From: Larix kaempferi
Lineage: Eukaryota > Streptophyta > Pinopsida > Pinales > Pinaceae
DNA: 64,000 nt
Direction: 5' to 3'
Assembly: GCA_027924585.1 (NCBI GenBank)
Contig: BSBM01001719.1
Coordinates: 10,350,001-10,414,000, forward strand
Shown here: piece by piece, positions 1-11,098 of the stretch
Layout of the letters: each line of letters opens with the position of its first letter
How positions within the stretch are numbered: position 1 is the stretch's first letter
Translations under genes and position numbers: made by a program
Notes under the pieces: generated by a model
Database searches by the model: none
Told to the model about the DNA's origin: nothing
Seen by the model: only the letters and a program-made list of their open reading frames with translations

Positions 1-2
1 CA

Positions 3-1053
3 GGATTTCTACCTTATAGCGAGGAGAGGGACACTACCAACTTCTGGGGTGACAGGTAAATACATTGATCATATCACATAGGTTTCTACAAGAGGAAAGA
101 GATAAATATTCTTGAAGGCATACCTTATTAACGACGTTCAATCCTAGCTTTCGCTCACTCCTTGGATCGATCCTTCACTTGATCTTTCGTTTGATGAACC
201 CACAATACAAAAGATACCTTCCTCAGCCTATCTTGACTGATATAACAATGATGAAATTGAAATGCAATTTAGACATCAAATACAATCAAGCATTTAATCC
301 AAACAAACATGCAATCCATTAGACATTTGGTTGGGACAGGAAGGGTATTTCAACCTTTATTGTCAAAAGCAAGTAATCAGTACAATTATACTTGATCATT
401 CAGAGTGCTTGTGTAACCGGATTCTGGGCTCCTGTTCTTCACACTAACTTTGGAATTCCTCCAGCATAACAACCCTTAATGCATAGTTTCTCTTCCTCTC
501 TCTCATCTATCCCCCTTGTATTTATGGGACAAGGTAGGCAGTTTGGATCGAGAGGTAGTTTGATTGGGAGGTTGGGGAAGTTGTAAACCAACTTCAATTA
601 ATCCCAATTCGCCAAATTAATATATTTTTGATTACATTTTAAGATGTACGCAAGTTTCCTCAAGTGGAGTAGCGCACAATATGCAACTTTCATGCTTTAC
701 AACCAGCGTTTGCAAGGTTTCTTGAGGTGTACGCTAGTCTGTAAGAGGCAAAGTAGAGTATACTAGAAGGTGTACGCTAGTCTGTAAGAGTCAAAGTAGA
801 GTATACTAGAAGGTGTATGCTAGTCTGTAAGAGGCAAAGTAGAGTATACTAGAAGGCGTATGCTACTCTTATGCCTGTAGGGTAGCGTTCATGTCAAAAT
901 GTAGGTAAAATCAGTGTTTTGTCAGCTACAGAGGAGTAATCTAGGTCCACACATCACATAGGCCAATCTTGCTCTTCAATCCAAGTTGTCCTTTTGTGTG
1001 ATCGAAAACTAAATGTGATCACGAACGGAGAAGTGCAAATTTGACATATAACA
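3..1053 (-). repeat. E1 3' LTR
   Basis: Direct repeat of 7351-8315. On the plus strand it should begin TG; here the first base has changed to G. It ends in ATAACA, giving the usual terminal TG on the minus strand. It is 1051 bp against 965 bp for its partner. The 86-bp difference is exactly two extra copies of a 43-bp unit (727-855), which supports both LTR boundaries. Confidence 0.9.
727..855. repeat. 43-bp minisatellite inside the E1 3' LTR
   Basis: Three near-identical 43-bp units start at 727, 770 and 813, each beginning GTGTACGCTAG or GTGTATGCTAG. The other LTR has a single unit at the matching place (about 8073-8115). The copies therefore expanded in one LTR, or contracted in the other, after insertion. 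Confidence 0.9.
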
Positions 1054-1063
1054 GATGCCCCCT
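1054..1063 (-). promoter_or_regulatory. E1 polypurine tract
   Basis: On the minus strand AGGGGGCATC lies immediately before the TG of the 3' LTR. This is the expected place and composition for the primer of plus-strand DNA synthesis. Confidence 0.7.
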
Positions 1064-2435
1064 AATGTGTGAGGTTAGAGGGAAGCAATGGCCAAAATAC
1101 ATTATAGTTCTAAGTCAGAGGAGGAGCAAGAAACCGTAGAACCAAGTCACAAAAGTACCTGAAATAACGATCAAGGTCAGCGAGCAATTACAATCTTGAC
1201 ATCATATAGATGTGTAGCATGATACAACATGATCTCCGATTCATAACTAGGAGATGTATATATAGCATGGCCATTGAAATACAAGCATGTATCCATGTCA
1301 AAATGAGAGATCATAGCCATAACAACAAACTGGATCTATATCTCATGGAGAGCCAAAATGAGTGAGGCTCAATCTTGCACAGCTTGGGTGATAACACAAT
1401 GAGGTAATGCTATCAACATCCCAAGGTATTCATTCAAAACAACCCATGGTACAAACCCTAACCATGTGAATAAATGAGCTGAAGTCGAACACGGATGGTA
1501 TCATTTGATTACCGGTCATTGATGTATACCATTAACAAATGCGAGGGCTTCCACCAATAATGATAATGGGGCCTAAGGTACCTAGTACGATCCAACAAGT
1601 GTGAATAAGTGTACTTGAAGTCGAACACTGGAGCAACCCACCGAATAAGAGACATTGATGTATTCTCATTATCCAACGACGAGAGAAATTGCCACTGAAG
1701 ACTGCAATCCCCAAGGTACTAACCAAAACTCTAAACTTCGTTCCCAAAGCAAAATGAGTTGATGTCGATGGGAAGAAATCTACTGGAAGGGAGGCCTTAA
1801 TGTATCCTCCATCATCCAACACAAGGAACACTCACAGGTATGAGCTGATGTGGAGTAGGACGAGTAATAAGATGAAACAAACTGACACCAGGATGGCCGA
1901 CACATGAAGTCAAGGTAAACTATAGAATGGCCGACACATGAAGTCAAGGTAAACTGTAGAATGGCCGACACAGGGTGTATCCTTGAATAATGAGCACGAC
2001 ACAAAGTGACTTGGGCAGTTTTTGACATGATGGGGAAGTGATATAATCCTGCAATGTAGAAGACATTGGAAGACCCTCCATATAGTTGGAAGAATAGCCA
2101 ACTGGGGGAGTAAAAACTCAGAGATCAGGTTCACCCTAAGGATGAAGATTAAAACCCAACTGAAATGATAGACTCAAGTAGGTGCTGTGTTCAAGGATAG
2201 GATTGACGGAACTGCCTTTGAAACTGAAAGATGTGATATACCCTTCTTATGCCTTATTCTTTTTAGATAAAAGAATACCTTTCTTGTTGTTTTAATGAGT
2301 CCAAGAAAGAATGAAAACTCAATAGATCCAACCATGTAAAGATTTTAACAAGCCCATGGGAGGAAGACTCAGGACTTTGTTAATTGTTTATAGATTTCGA
2401 AGAAGAGATAGAAGAATACTCTATAGTACTGATCT
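1064..2435. other. E1 3' internal region, non-coding
   Basis: This stretch between the protease ORF and the polypurine tract has only short open frames that match nothing I recognise. It includes three copies of a 34-bp unit starting at 1893, 1927 and 1961 (ATGGCCGACACATGAAG), the last one incomplete. It probably derives from repeat expansion where pol would normally sit. Confidence 0.6.
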
Positions 2436-2437
2436 CT

Positions 2438-2728
2438 GGATTTTAATATCGAGTCGAGATCTGTTCTTGCTCGCCGGTGTTTTCTTATTTAAGGAGTCAT
2501 AAAAACTTAAATAATCCTCCATACACCCCCCCATGGATTTTAATATCGAGCTCGAGTTGATATATGCTCGCCGGTGTTATCCTGTTTATAGAGTCTGAAA
2601 AACTTAAACAATCCTCTATTTACCCTCTCGTGGATTTCACATCGAGCATGAGTAGGTGAGTGCTCGTTGGTGTTTTCATGTTTCGAGAGCTTGAAAACCC
2701 TAAAGAAGGCTCCAAAAGGTCCTTTTTC
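2438..2728. repeat. 97-bp tandem repeat, three copies, in E1
   Basis: Units start at 2438, 2535 and 2632, exactly 97 bp apart. Each opens with GGATTT and a TCGAG core, followed by a GCTCG-GGTGTT block and a stretch like GAGTCTGAAAAACTTAAA. The copies are visibly diverged. No coding frame is conserved. Confidence 0.85.
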
Positions 2729-2997
2729 GTAAAGTTAGTCTCCTCCCCCGAAAAAGTGTTCTAGCCATGTATGACTAGAGTATTCCTTTTTCGTAAGTAA
2801 TCCGCAAAAGTCCGGAAAAGGGTTAAACTTATACTTAAGCAGATGTCGCTTCAAATCCTTTAACAAGTCTGAAATGAAAACTATACTTGGTAATCTTGTC
2901 ATATTTAAAGAGTCTAACAAGAGCTTAGAGAGAACTCCATAAGAATATTTTTCATAAAATTTTAACGAGCCCGAAAAAGTAAACTCGTGACCTCCTT

Positions 2998-3250
2998 ACT
3001 ATTTTTAACGAGCTCAAAGGAGAGATGGAAGAATGCTCGTAACTTCCTTATTGTTTTTAACGAGCTCAAAGTGAAGGTGGAAGAATGCTTGAAGCTTCCT
3101 TACTGTTTTTAACGAGCTCGAAGAAAAGGTGGAAGAATGCTCGTGACCTCCTCACTATTTTTAACGATCTCAAAGGAGAGATGGAAGAATGCTCGTAGCC
3201 TCCTTACTATTTTTAACGAGCTCAAAATGAAGGCAGAAGAATGCTCGATT
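2998..3250. repeat. 52-bp tandem repeat, about five copies, in E1
   Basis: The core TTTTTAACGAGCTCAAA recurs at 3002, 3054, 3106, 3158 and 3210, each 52 bp from the last, followed by GGAAGAATGCTCG. A more diverged copy precedes it at about 2955. The array ends just past the stop codon of the minus-strand protease ORF. Confidence 0.9.
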
Positions 3251-3255
3251 GTGGG

Positions 3256-3999
3256 TCAATGTCCAAAATGAATGGGAGACTGCATTATAGACTCTAGGAA
3301 AACTTCATCAGATGGAAGTATATCATCCCAAATAGAACGCATGTCTAAACATTCAGATGGAGACATCACTTGGTCAATTGTCGGGACCCAGTCCTGAGAA
3401 GGTGAGCATGAATTAAGGGGCTTATTCTTAGTAGCAATTGGAATCAAGAAACAATATGCCACATAATTTGATTGTGACATGGTAGTCCCTACTGACGGGG
3501 GACATACTTGGTCTATAGTTGGGTAATAAGAGGGATCAACAAATGTAAGCTGATCGATAGTGACAATGCTTCCGTTGTGAGGAAAATGCATCACATGAAA
3601 GAGCGTAGACACCACAGCCTGCATAGCATATACATAATCACGTCCAAGGATCATATCAAAATCCATGGGGTTCTTTAAAACCATAAAATCAACTAAGACT
3701 GTTTTTCCACTCAAAGTAATAGGTACTTGAGGGAGGAATCCCAACGATTCACTAGGTCTTATGTTTAAGGTCAACAACCAATTAAGAGATGGAATAAGGT
3801 TAGGAAAACCTAAATATTTCCAAGCATAGGGAGATAAGATACTAACAGAGGCTCCTTCATCTAGAATACATCGGTGAACCACATGGTTTCCGATATCAAC
3901 CTTTATCTGGAAAGGTGTAGCAGAAGGAAGGCGAGGCCCAGTTAGACTATTCCAATCAAAGGAAATGATCCCAGAGCTTGGTAGGGCTTCACTCGGCAC
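3256..3999 (-). CDS. E1 retropepsin-like aspartic protease (partial pol)
   Basis: A 247-residue open frame. Residues about 30-115 look like a retroviral-type aspartic protease: a VDIGNHVVHRCILDEGAS segment, where the family's D-[ST]-G-A is read as D-E-G-A, followed by VSILS. Later comes MILGRDYVYAM, the usual I-L-G-R-D flap-side signature. Such enzymes cleave the gag-pol polyprotein inside the virus-like particle. It lies just after gag on the same strand, but gag stops at 4102, so the two are in separate frames. The D-E-G-A change removes the active-site Ser/Thr; the enzyme may be dead. The C-terminal half is unrecognised. Confidence 0.7.
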   Translation of the reverse strand: MPSEALPSSGIISFDWNSLTGPRLPSATPFQIKVDIGNHVVHRCILDEGASVSILSPYAWKYLGFPNLIPSLNWLLTLNIRPSESLGFLPQVPITLSGKTVLVDFMVLKNPMDFDMILGRDYVYAMQAVVSTLFHVMHFPHNGSIVTIDQLTFVDPSYYPTIDQVCPPSVGTTMSQSNYVAYCFLIPIATKNKPLNSCSPSQDWVPTIDQVMSPSECLDMRSIWDDILPSDEVFLESIMQSPIHFGH

Positions 4000-4101
4000 A
4001 TATGCAGTGCCCCCATTTTCAGAGACATCCGAACTGGTAATGCAGAAGACTTCCGGGACAGGTGCATCAGTCTCCGAAGGACTGATGGGATCGATCGAAG
4101 A

Positions 4102-5223
4102 TTACATCGATTCGATCACTTCATTATCCAAAGGAAGAGTGGGGTTGACCAAAGATTGCATTGGTTCAACCACTTCATCAACCAAAGGTTGATTAGGCTG
4201 TTGGGAATCTATAGACAATTCGGGAGTAGAGGATCCTTCAGACATGGACCACACTCTTCGCACCTCTGGAATAGCAGGGCATCGGTGAGTAAGGTGATCT
4301 CCCTTGCAAAGTTTACAAGGGAAATTTGGCTTGCATCCTATAAGCTTAGACTCCGTAACAACAACAATACTCTCACCATGACTAGCATTGGCTGATAGTT
4401 TTCCCCCAGCATGACTTGCATTGGCTGATTGCTTAGAAGTAGAAGACTTTTGAACTATGGACCACACTCTTTGTACCTCTGGAATAGCAAGGCAACGATG
4501 AGTAAGGTGGTATCCCTTGCAAAACTTACAAGGGAACTTAAGGTTCTGTTTATTAGGCTTGTCGACAATGTCAACTCTCTCAACATAACTTGCAGTGGTT
4601 GATTCAGTGTCTCCGGTATGACTCACAGTAACTAGCGACTTGTCATTAACATGACCAGCAATGATCAATGATGTGTCCTCAACATGTGAAACAATGGTTG
4701 AAGACATACTTCCAGTATGATTTGCAGCGACTAAAATTTTACTCCCAGCATGACGACCAGAGGTTGGGTAGGTGTCCCTAGCATGACCTCCGGAGGCTGG
4801 GTGGCCGGGTTCAGTATGACTTACAGTGACTGAGTGTTTTTTCCCAGCATGACCTCTAGAGGCTGGGTGGCTGCCCCCTTGCTTTGGCATCTTCTTCCTA
4901 TTCTTCCTCTGTCTATTCCTTTTAGACTGCTGGTTACTAGTATTACTGCTTTCACCACATGAGGTAGAAGGAGGAGGATAAGATGTTACTGGCGAAGCGG
5001 GCATAGGTTTCTAATGCTCTTGATGTGAGGTACTTACTTGAGAAGCATCAGGAGCATGCAAGGCATTCAGAGTGGAAAACAACCAAACCGATAGCCCTAT
5101 AGTGAATCCCGAAAGATTCAAGGTAGCCATTAAGGGAGTACCAATGTTCCCAATGAATGGAAAAGCACAAGGATCCCCTTGAACAGGGGTCCCCCTATTG
5201 GTGCTCACCCGGATGCTATCCAT
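4102..5223 (-). CDS. E1 gag, two zinc knuckles, one in-frame stop
   Basis: One frame runs from an ATG at 5223 to a stop at 4102, broken only by a TAG at 5011-5013. The part after the TAG has a basic segment (SKRNRQRKNRKKM) and a middle region of imperfect repeats containing SHTGD, SHVED and GHAGK. It also has two CCHC-type knuckles of form C-x2-C-x3-H-x4-C (CKFCKGYHLTHRC and CKLCKGDHLTHRC), each followed by an AIPEVxRVWS motif. The knuckles bind RNA during particle assembly. The part before the TAG (70 residues) is hydrophobic and unlike known gag. The TAG may be decay or a translational stop; nothing here shows readthrough. The knuckle spacing is one residue shorter than the classic x4. Confidence 0.75.
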
Positions 5224-7350
5224 AGTTCTGACTCAATGGGCCAGAAATATCTAAGGCCAACTAAGGGAGAGAGGCACAAAGAGCACGCCACTACAAAATC
5301 CTAAGTATCCAAAACCAGGAAAACAAGGATGATGAATACTCTCAATAGAAATTTTGGGATGATCAGGGCCCAGAACAAGCTAGTACAGTATCGAAGAATA
5401 GTTCTATGGCGTCCAGTTCAGGTCCTCTGGGTGCAAGCGTTTGAATCTCCAAACCGCCCTCCCGGTATTACTGAAAAGGGTTACCTCACATATTTGTCCT
5501 AGGTACAATGAAAATAGCTTTTCACTGCCACCTGTGTAAGAAGCCCTAAAGTCAATATACTAAGGCTACCATTAACACGAAAGAAGCTCTGGGGGACAGT
5601 CGTAGGTCCGACTAGAATGCATGGGCAGCATAGCTAAGCCAGAAATCCAAAAGGATCCCCGTACGCGAACCATCCTTGGTGTATGATTTGAATGAAAAGT
5701 GAAGGGGTATCCTCACTATTTCACCTTCACAAGACCTCGTGCTTAACTCTGGTTTTAGTGGAGCTTCCAGAACAACTTTGATGTCAATGGGTTTACCTAA
5801 AAACAGTCTCACTATGATTATTGAGTAGTGAAAATGGTTTCGGATAGTTAAAGTGTGTTCTAATCTAAAACCCTATCCTAAGCTAGTTGGTGTAGTGACA
5901 TCCCTAGAAAGAAAAGTTGCTAATAAATTTTATTAATTATTCTTTTTAAGGGCTGTTTTTTACTTAAAGGTTGCAGTGCATTGTGTGGCGTGGTTGTGAC
6001 AGAAAGTAAAGTGCATAAATGAAACAACTTTCAAAACAACAAAAGACTATTTTTCTTTTTTTCTGTTTATGTTCTTTCCAAAATGAAAACTAAGCAAACC
6101 TAAAACAAGTCTCTTTTTATTTTTTTTTCAAATTCAAAACAAAGGAAACTACGTTACTTCGAAATGATCATGAGTCTTACTACTTTAAAGTACCAAACTC
6201 ATTTTTTTTCCTTTTTTGATATATGTAAAAGAAAAAGAACTTGAAAATGGAAGCATGTAAGACCTAAAAGAGAAATGTAAGTAAGGAAAAACAACTCTAA
6301 GGCTCACAACAATCAACTCGATGACTTGACAAAGACTTGTCCTACAAAGTTTTTCAAAGAAAAAACTTTGGGCTTGGGAACAAAGAGAAAAGAAAATAGG
6401 GATAAGAGACGCTCATAACGGAAAGGTAGACCTCAAAGGTTGTTCCAAAGCACCAAGAACCCTAAGAAAACACTAAGCCAAGCAAAAAGGTAGGCAAGTG
6501 AGCCAAAGATGGCCTTATCATCACAAATAATCGAAAGAAATCAAACTAGAGGGCTTCTACTCACTCTGACTCAAACTGAAAGACAATCAGGAAGTGACTA
6601 AACCAAGGAAATCTCCAAAGCAATCCTAAGGACTTCATACTAGGTCAAACCCAAAGCAAAGGATAAGAGACCAAGTAAGCATGCTAACGTTTCCACAAAC
6701 AAATGACGCTTAAGAAACACAGGTTTGCACGATTGCAACTAGCAACTAGGATCAAGGTGTGCAACTAGACCAAAAACAGAGAAGTGCACAAACTTTGAAA
6801 AGGCTAGAAGGCAGTGAAGACACTTACAAAGACTCAAGAAAGAAAAAACAAGCTAAAATAGATTGGAGAGGCAAACAAGACTCAAAAGAGACATGGAAGG
6901 TCTCCGGGTTCAGTAAACGAAGCAAAGCAACAGGCTGGAAAAGAAATCAAAAGCTTGGAAACAAACCCTAACAGCAAACTGGATACTACAGGAAAATACA
7001 CTACTGTGTAGTGTATAAACCAGCGTATACTAGGAAATATACTCTACTATGTAGTAGAAAAAGGTGCGTACATTAGATAAAATACTCTACTGTGTAGTAG
7101 ACAAAGCAGGGTACATCAAGTAAAAAATGCTACTGTAAGTAGGGAAGACCAGCGTACAGGCCTCAAAAGGGCACAAACAGGCTTAATTTGCAAACCAAAA
7201 GCTGAGTTGAATCAAGCAGATAGGAAAGATAACACAAAACTACAGGGCCTCTTAGACAATCAAAACTGAAAATAGGGCTGGAAGAAAACCAAAATTAAGT
7301 CTCCTAGAGCAGAACAACTGGTCCTAGTGGAGTCTCCAGTCTGTTGTTCA
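5224..7350. other. E1 5' leader, non-coding
   Basis: This 2.1-kb stretch separates the 5' LTR from gag on the minus strand. Its open frames are short and match nothing. It is A-rich on the plus strand (6000-7000). At 6990-7160 it holds diverged copies of a GTGTAGTA-ATACTCTACT motif resembling the LTR minisatellite. The first bases inside the LTR on the minus strand (from 7350) read TGAACAACAGACTGGAGAC; a primer-binding site should be here, but I cannot assign a tRNA. Confidence 0.6.
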
Positions 7351-8315
7351 TGATTTCTACCTTATAGCGAGAAGAGGGACACTACCAACTTCTGGGGTGA
7401 CAGGTAAATACATTGATCATATCACATAGGTTTCTACAAAAGGAAAGAGATCAAGATTCTTGAAGGCATACCTTATTAACGACGTTCGATCCTAGCTTTT
7501 GCTCGCTCCTTCGATCGATCCTTCACTTGATCTTCTGTTTGATGAACCCGCAATTCAAAAGATACCTTCCTTAGCGTATATTGACTAATATAACAATGAT
7601 GAAATTGAAATGCAATTTAGACATCAAATACAATCAAGCATTTAATCCAAACAAACATGTAATCCATTAGGCATTTGGTTGGGGCAGGAAGGGTATTTCA
7701 ACCTTTATTGTCAAAAGCAAGTAATCAATACAATTATACCTGATCATTCAGAGTGATTGTGGAACCGTATTCTGGGATCCTTCTCTTCACACTAACTTTG
7801 GAATTCCTCCAACATAACAACCCTTAATGCATAGTTTCTCCTCCTCTCTCTCATCTATCCCCCTTGTATTTATGGGACAAGGTAGGCAGTTTGGATCGAG
7901 AGGTAGTTTGATTGGGAGGTTGGGGAAGTTGAAAACCAACTTCAACTAATCCCAATTTGTCAAATTAATATATTTTTGATTACATTTTAAGATGTACGCG
8001 AGTTTCCTCAAGTGGAGTAGCACACAATATGCAACTTTCATGCTTTACAACCAGCGTTTGCAAGGTTTATTGAGGTGTATGCTAGTCTGTAAGAGGCAAA
8101 GTAGATTATACTACAAGGTGTATGCTACTCTTATGCATGTAGGGTAGCGTTCATGTCAAAATGTAGGTAAAATCAGTGTTTTGTCAGCTGCAGAGGAGTA
8201 ATCCAGCTCCATACATCACCTAGGCCAATCTTGCTCTTCAATCCAAGTTGTCATTTTGTGTGATCGACAGCTAAATGTGATCACGGACGGAGAAGTGCAA
8301 ATTTGACCTATAACA
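7351..8315 (-). repeat. E1 5' LTR
   Basis: Intact TG...CA termini on the plus strand (TGATTTCTACC to TATAACA), 965 bp. It matches 3-1053 along its whole length apart from substitutions and the two extra 43-bp units of the other LTR. Confidence 0.92.
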
Positions 8316-9271
8316 GTTACGCTTAGATTTGCAACTGTATCCTTGGACCCTTGCTCCAAATCTTTTATTGTTTCGAGAATCTCCTCCGAGATGGGTTCCA
8401 GAAGTTGCTCCTTCATAGTATCTTATGTTGCCCGGAGTTCTTGATACTTCTGTTCAATTTCCTCCGACAGCGCAAGCACTTCTTCTTGTAGTGGCTGCAA
8501 ATTTGTTGAAGTTTCAGCTTCCTTCACCCTCAATGCTTCCACTTATTTCTGAAGCTCCCTCTTCTCTATGAATTTTTGAATTCTTTGCTATGGTGGAAAA
8601 TCCTTCATGGCCATATTCACCGCATCTAGGTCTTTCTGCCGTTGTTGTACCTAGACCTGGACTTTCTACAACTCTGTTTCTTCCTAGAGTGTGGAACATA
8701 CTTTAGAAATTTCATCCAGCACGCTTTGACATCTCGCCACTTCTACGAAGATGTTTTCTATGGAAGCCTTCAGTGCTTTGGCGCTTGCTTCTTTATCCTT
8801 CTGCGAAGTTCCAGATTGTTGTTGCGTTTTTAAATCAACAAAATTCTCCTTATAGGAAGTCTCCATATCCATTATTTCTGCCTTAATATTTTCCATAGTG
8901 GCACTAATATTAAGTATAGTTTCCTCTACCTCTGGCTCTTTGTCACTTTCAGGTATCTTCGCAAAAACTGCTGAAACGGTTTCTTGTATCTTTCGCTGTT
9001 TCTCCTGCGCATACTCAAGCTCCTTGGTTTTCAGTGCGCATTCATCTTTTATCTCTTTATAAATTTCTTCTAGCTTCATATTCTATTTATGAGAGACTAA
9101 GTATCTATCTTTGGTTTCTTCTACAACTTGGGTATCAAAGTTATGTAACCCCTCTATGGGTAACATCCTAACATTGATGTCTAGATGTGCGAACTGCTTC
9201 GCACTTTCATAAAGTTCGTCGGTTGGAAATATAACATTCATCGACTCAATTATTACTAGACTATGTCTCAT
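8316..9271 (-). pseudogene. E2 extra ORF, C-terminal coiled-coil part
   Basis: This continues the extra ORF of E2 and is cut at 8316 by E1. The frame at 8684-9079 encodes 131 residues rich in Lys, Glu and Gln with heptad-like spacing (KTKELEYAQEKQRKIQETV and later segments), typical of a coiled coil. Frames at 9083-9271 and 8317-8416 carry flanking pieces, broken by stops. E5 has a shorter counterpart at 58740-59130. It probably mediates self-association of the extra protein; that is inference. Confidence 0.55.
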
Positions 9272-9730
9272 GTTAAAGGAAGGAGCCTTTCTCTTCCTTT
9301 TAATTGTTTCTCTAGACCGATCATCAGAATTTGGTTATTTTACCAAGTCCCGTTGGACTTGTTAAACTCTTGCAACCAAACTTTTCAATTCTTCGAGGCT
9401 CTCCATTATGCTTGCCTTTGTTTCCTCTTCCTTGCTTTCTTTCAACGCAAGTATTTCTTCAAGATGCATGGAAACTCTTGATGCGATGCACTCATAGTCA
9501 TCATCATGCAACTACGTATCCAATGGATGCTTGGTAGCCTTCATATTATTCCTATGTGTCCCTTCCGGCAAAAATGTTTCAGTTTCCTTTCTCTTCTCGC
9601 CTGTTCCTTAGCTAGGTTCAGGGTTCTACTTTCTTGTTGTCTCATCACCTCCCACTTCTTGTCTTTTCGCTTCACTTTCCTTGGAAGTGGTGATTAGCGT
9701 AGCTGGCACCTCAACCTTCCACTTTGTTGG

Positions 9731-11098
9731 CTAGTCTTCCATGATCGACTCGATCTTCTGCACATCGACCTGATACAACCCTTCGAACCATTCAGGAGGC
9801 GTGATTATCACACGCAGCTGTATGTATATAAAATGCAGTTTGGCTTTGAATGTCATCTTTTGATTGTAGCGGGTTGTCACCTCCTTAGTGATATGCAGAG
9901 TCTTCTTAATGACTTTGCATAGCTGCTCGTAGTAGGTGAGGAACTGGATGTTGTTCACTCTTTGGAGGTTTGGCTTCGGGTTTTCCCACATGTTGGCATA
10001 CCACGTTGCTCGATAGTCTCCAAGGAATACCAGAAGACCTTGCTGGTAGTGAGTTTCCTTCCAACCCACAAAGGAAACAAATACAAGCAACCAATTGTAG
10101 TGGAATGGAGCTCCGTTTTCTTGTGTCTCATAGATGTCTTCTAAAAACTCATTCAACAAGTAGCTCTCCCAATTGTATTGAAATCCATCCTTAGCTTTTG
10201 CAGCTAAGGATATTGCAGAAGTTGAAACTTCATTTGGCCTACACTTTCTCAAAATATTTCTTGCGAGCAGTTGCATGGAAAAGTGCATTGGTTGATCTTG
10301 GATTCCTATTGTTACATAACCATGACTTCCTTTACTTATGCCAAATTCAGTCTTCATTCATGAAACTAACTCATTGTCTTTATTTTTCCCCACAAACTTA
10401 GTGACAGGATAGACACCCGTTTTGGATAGGCCCGTGATCCTGACAATGAGGTCAATGTTGATATCCACCTTCCGGTCTAGCCATAAGTACCCCTGGCACG
10501 TGCATGACAGTAAAGTGAACACCACAACTGTAAGCTCGACACTTCTCTCGAAGTGTGGAATGTGCAGCAGATTCAACAACCCAGATGTGTTTAATGGTGC
10601 AGCCCATCCTTGCGGGTGAATTGCCGCTATCTGGGTAACTTCATCTAGTCTCCTGTACATATATTGGTTAGTATGGAACTGCGGGTACTTGTCCTGGTGT
10701 AACAAGTCATGATCAACAAACTTAGAGTCGGGAATTTTTCCTAGCAGTTTGTATTTAAGCCACACATGGCTCAACATAGGAGGCATTGGAATATCATACT
10801 GAGCATTCTTGACGAGAAGAACTTTTGGCACGTCACTTCTCCTTGGTGGAATGTAATGTAAAATTAGCCAGATAGGTTGCTCCTGGCTGTTTGGCGATGG
10901 CATTGGCTTCTGGGCACTCGCGACCTTCAGCTTTCCCTCATCAGTGGCCTTGTGCTTGTATTTCTTTTGTTGTGGTTGGTTCCTCAGTGAATTCCTAAAC
11001 GAACCACCCCTTTATGAGACAAATGGATTCATAACTCCATCTGGACTAGACTGTCTGAAATCACTTAAAAATTCTTCTAATTTCGACTACTTAGACAT
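9731..11098 (-). pseudogene. E2 extra ORF after integrase, N-terminal part
   Basis: The likely start is MSK at 11098, matching MSK at 60871 in E5, with an early stop here as codon 4. Two long frames follow: 10903-10358 and 10357-9731, 181 and 208 residues, joined in the same frame through a stop. Shared blocks with E5 include LLNLL.IP.F, an R.TGL motif, FLTYYEQLC.VI, ITKEV versus ISKEV, and PEWF.G. The protein is not RT, integrase, gag or a recognisable envelope (no signal peptide, no clear membrane anchor). Position after integrase on the coding strand is where Athila-like and Tat-like elements carry an additional gene. Function unknown. Confidence 0.65.

Larger units (their letters stand above)
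3..8315 (-). mobile_element. E1: gag-protease-only LTR retrotransposon
   Basis: Two long direct repeats (3-1053 and 7351-8315) flank about 6.3 kb that reads on the minus strand: 5' LTR, 2.1-kb leader, gag with two zinc knuckles, an aspartic-protease-like ORF, then 2.2 kb of tandem repeats and a polypurine tract. No reverse transcriptase, RNase H or integrase is visible in any frame, so the element would need enzymes from elsewhere. This resembles the non-autonomous class called TR-GAG. It interrupts the post-integrase ORF of E2 at 8316. The left flank lies outside the window, so the target duplication cannot be confirmed; the two bases before position 3 do not match the end of GTTAC at 8316-8320. 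Confidence 0.85.

Noticed and set aside
2998-3250. Regularly spaced repeats that might look like a CRISPR array
   Set aside because: Units are contiguous 52-bp degenerate tandem copies without unique spacers, in a plant retrotransposon.
6759-6971. 70-residue basic plus-strand frame in E1
   Set aside because: It lies antisense in the leader of E1, is lysine-rich because of A-rich DNA, and matches nothing.
8642-8833. Hydrophobic plus-strand frames at 8642-9697
   Set aside because: They are antisense to the coiled-coil region of the E2 extra ORF; Lys/Glu codons read backwards give Phe/Leu.
9731-10903. Extra ORF of E2 as a retroviral-type envelope gene
   Set aside because: The position fits, but no signal peptide, cleavage site or transmembrane anchor is visible in E2 or E5.
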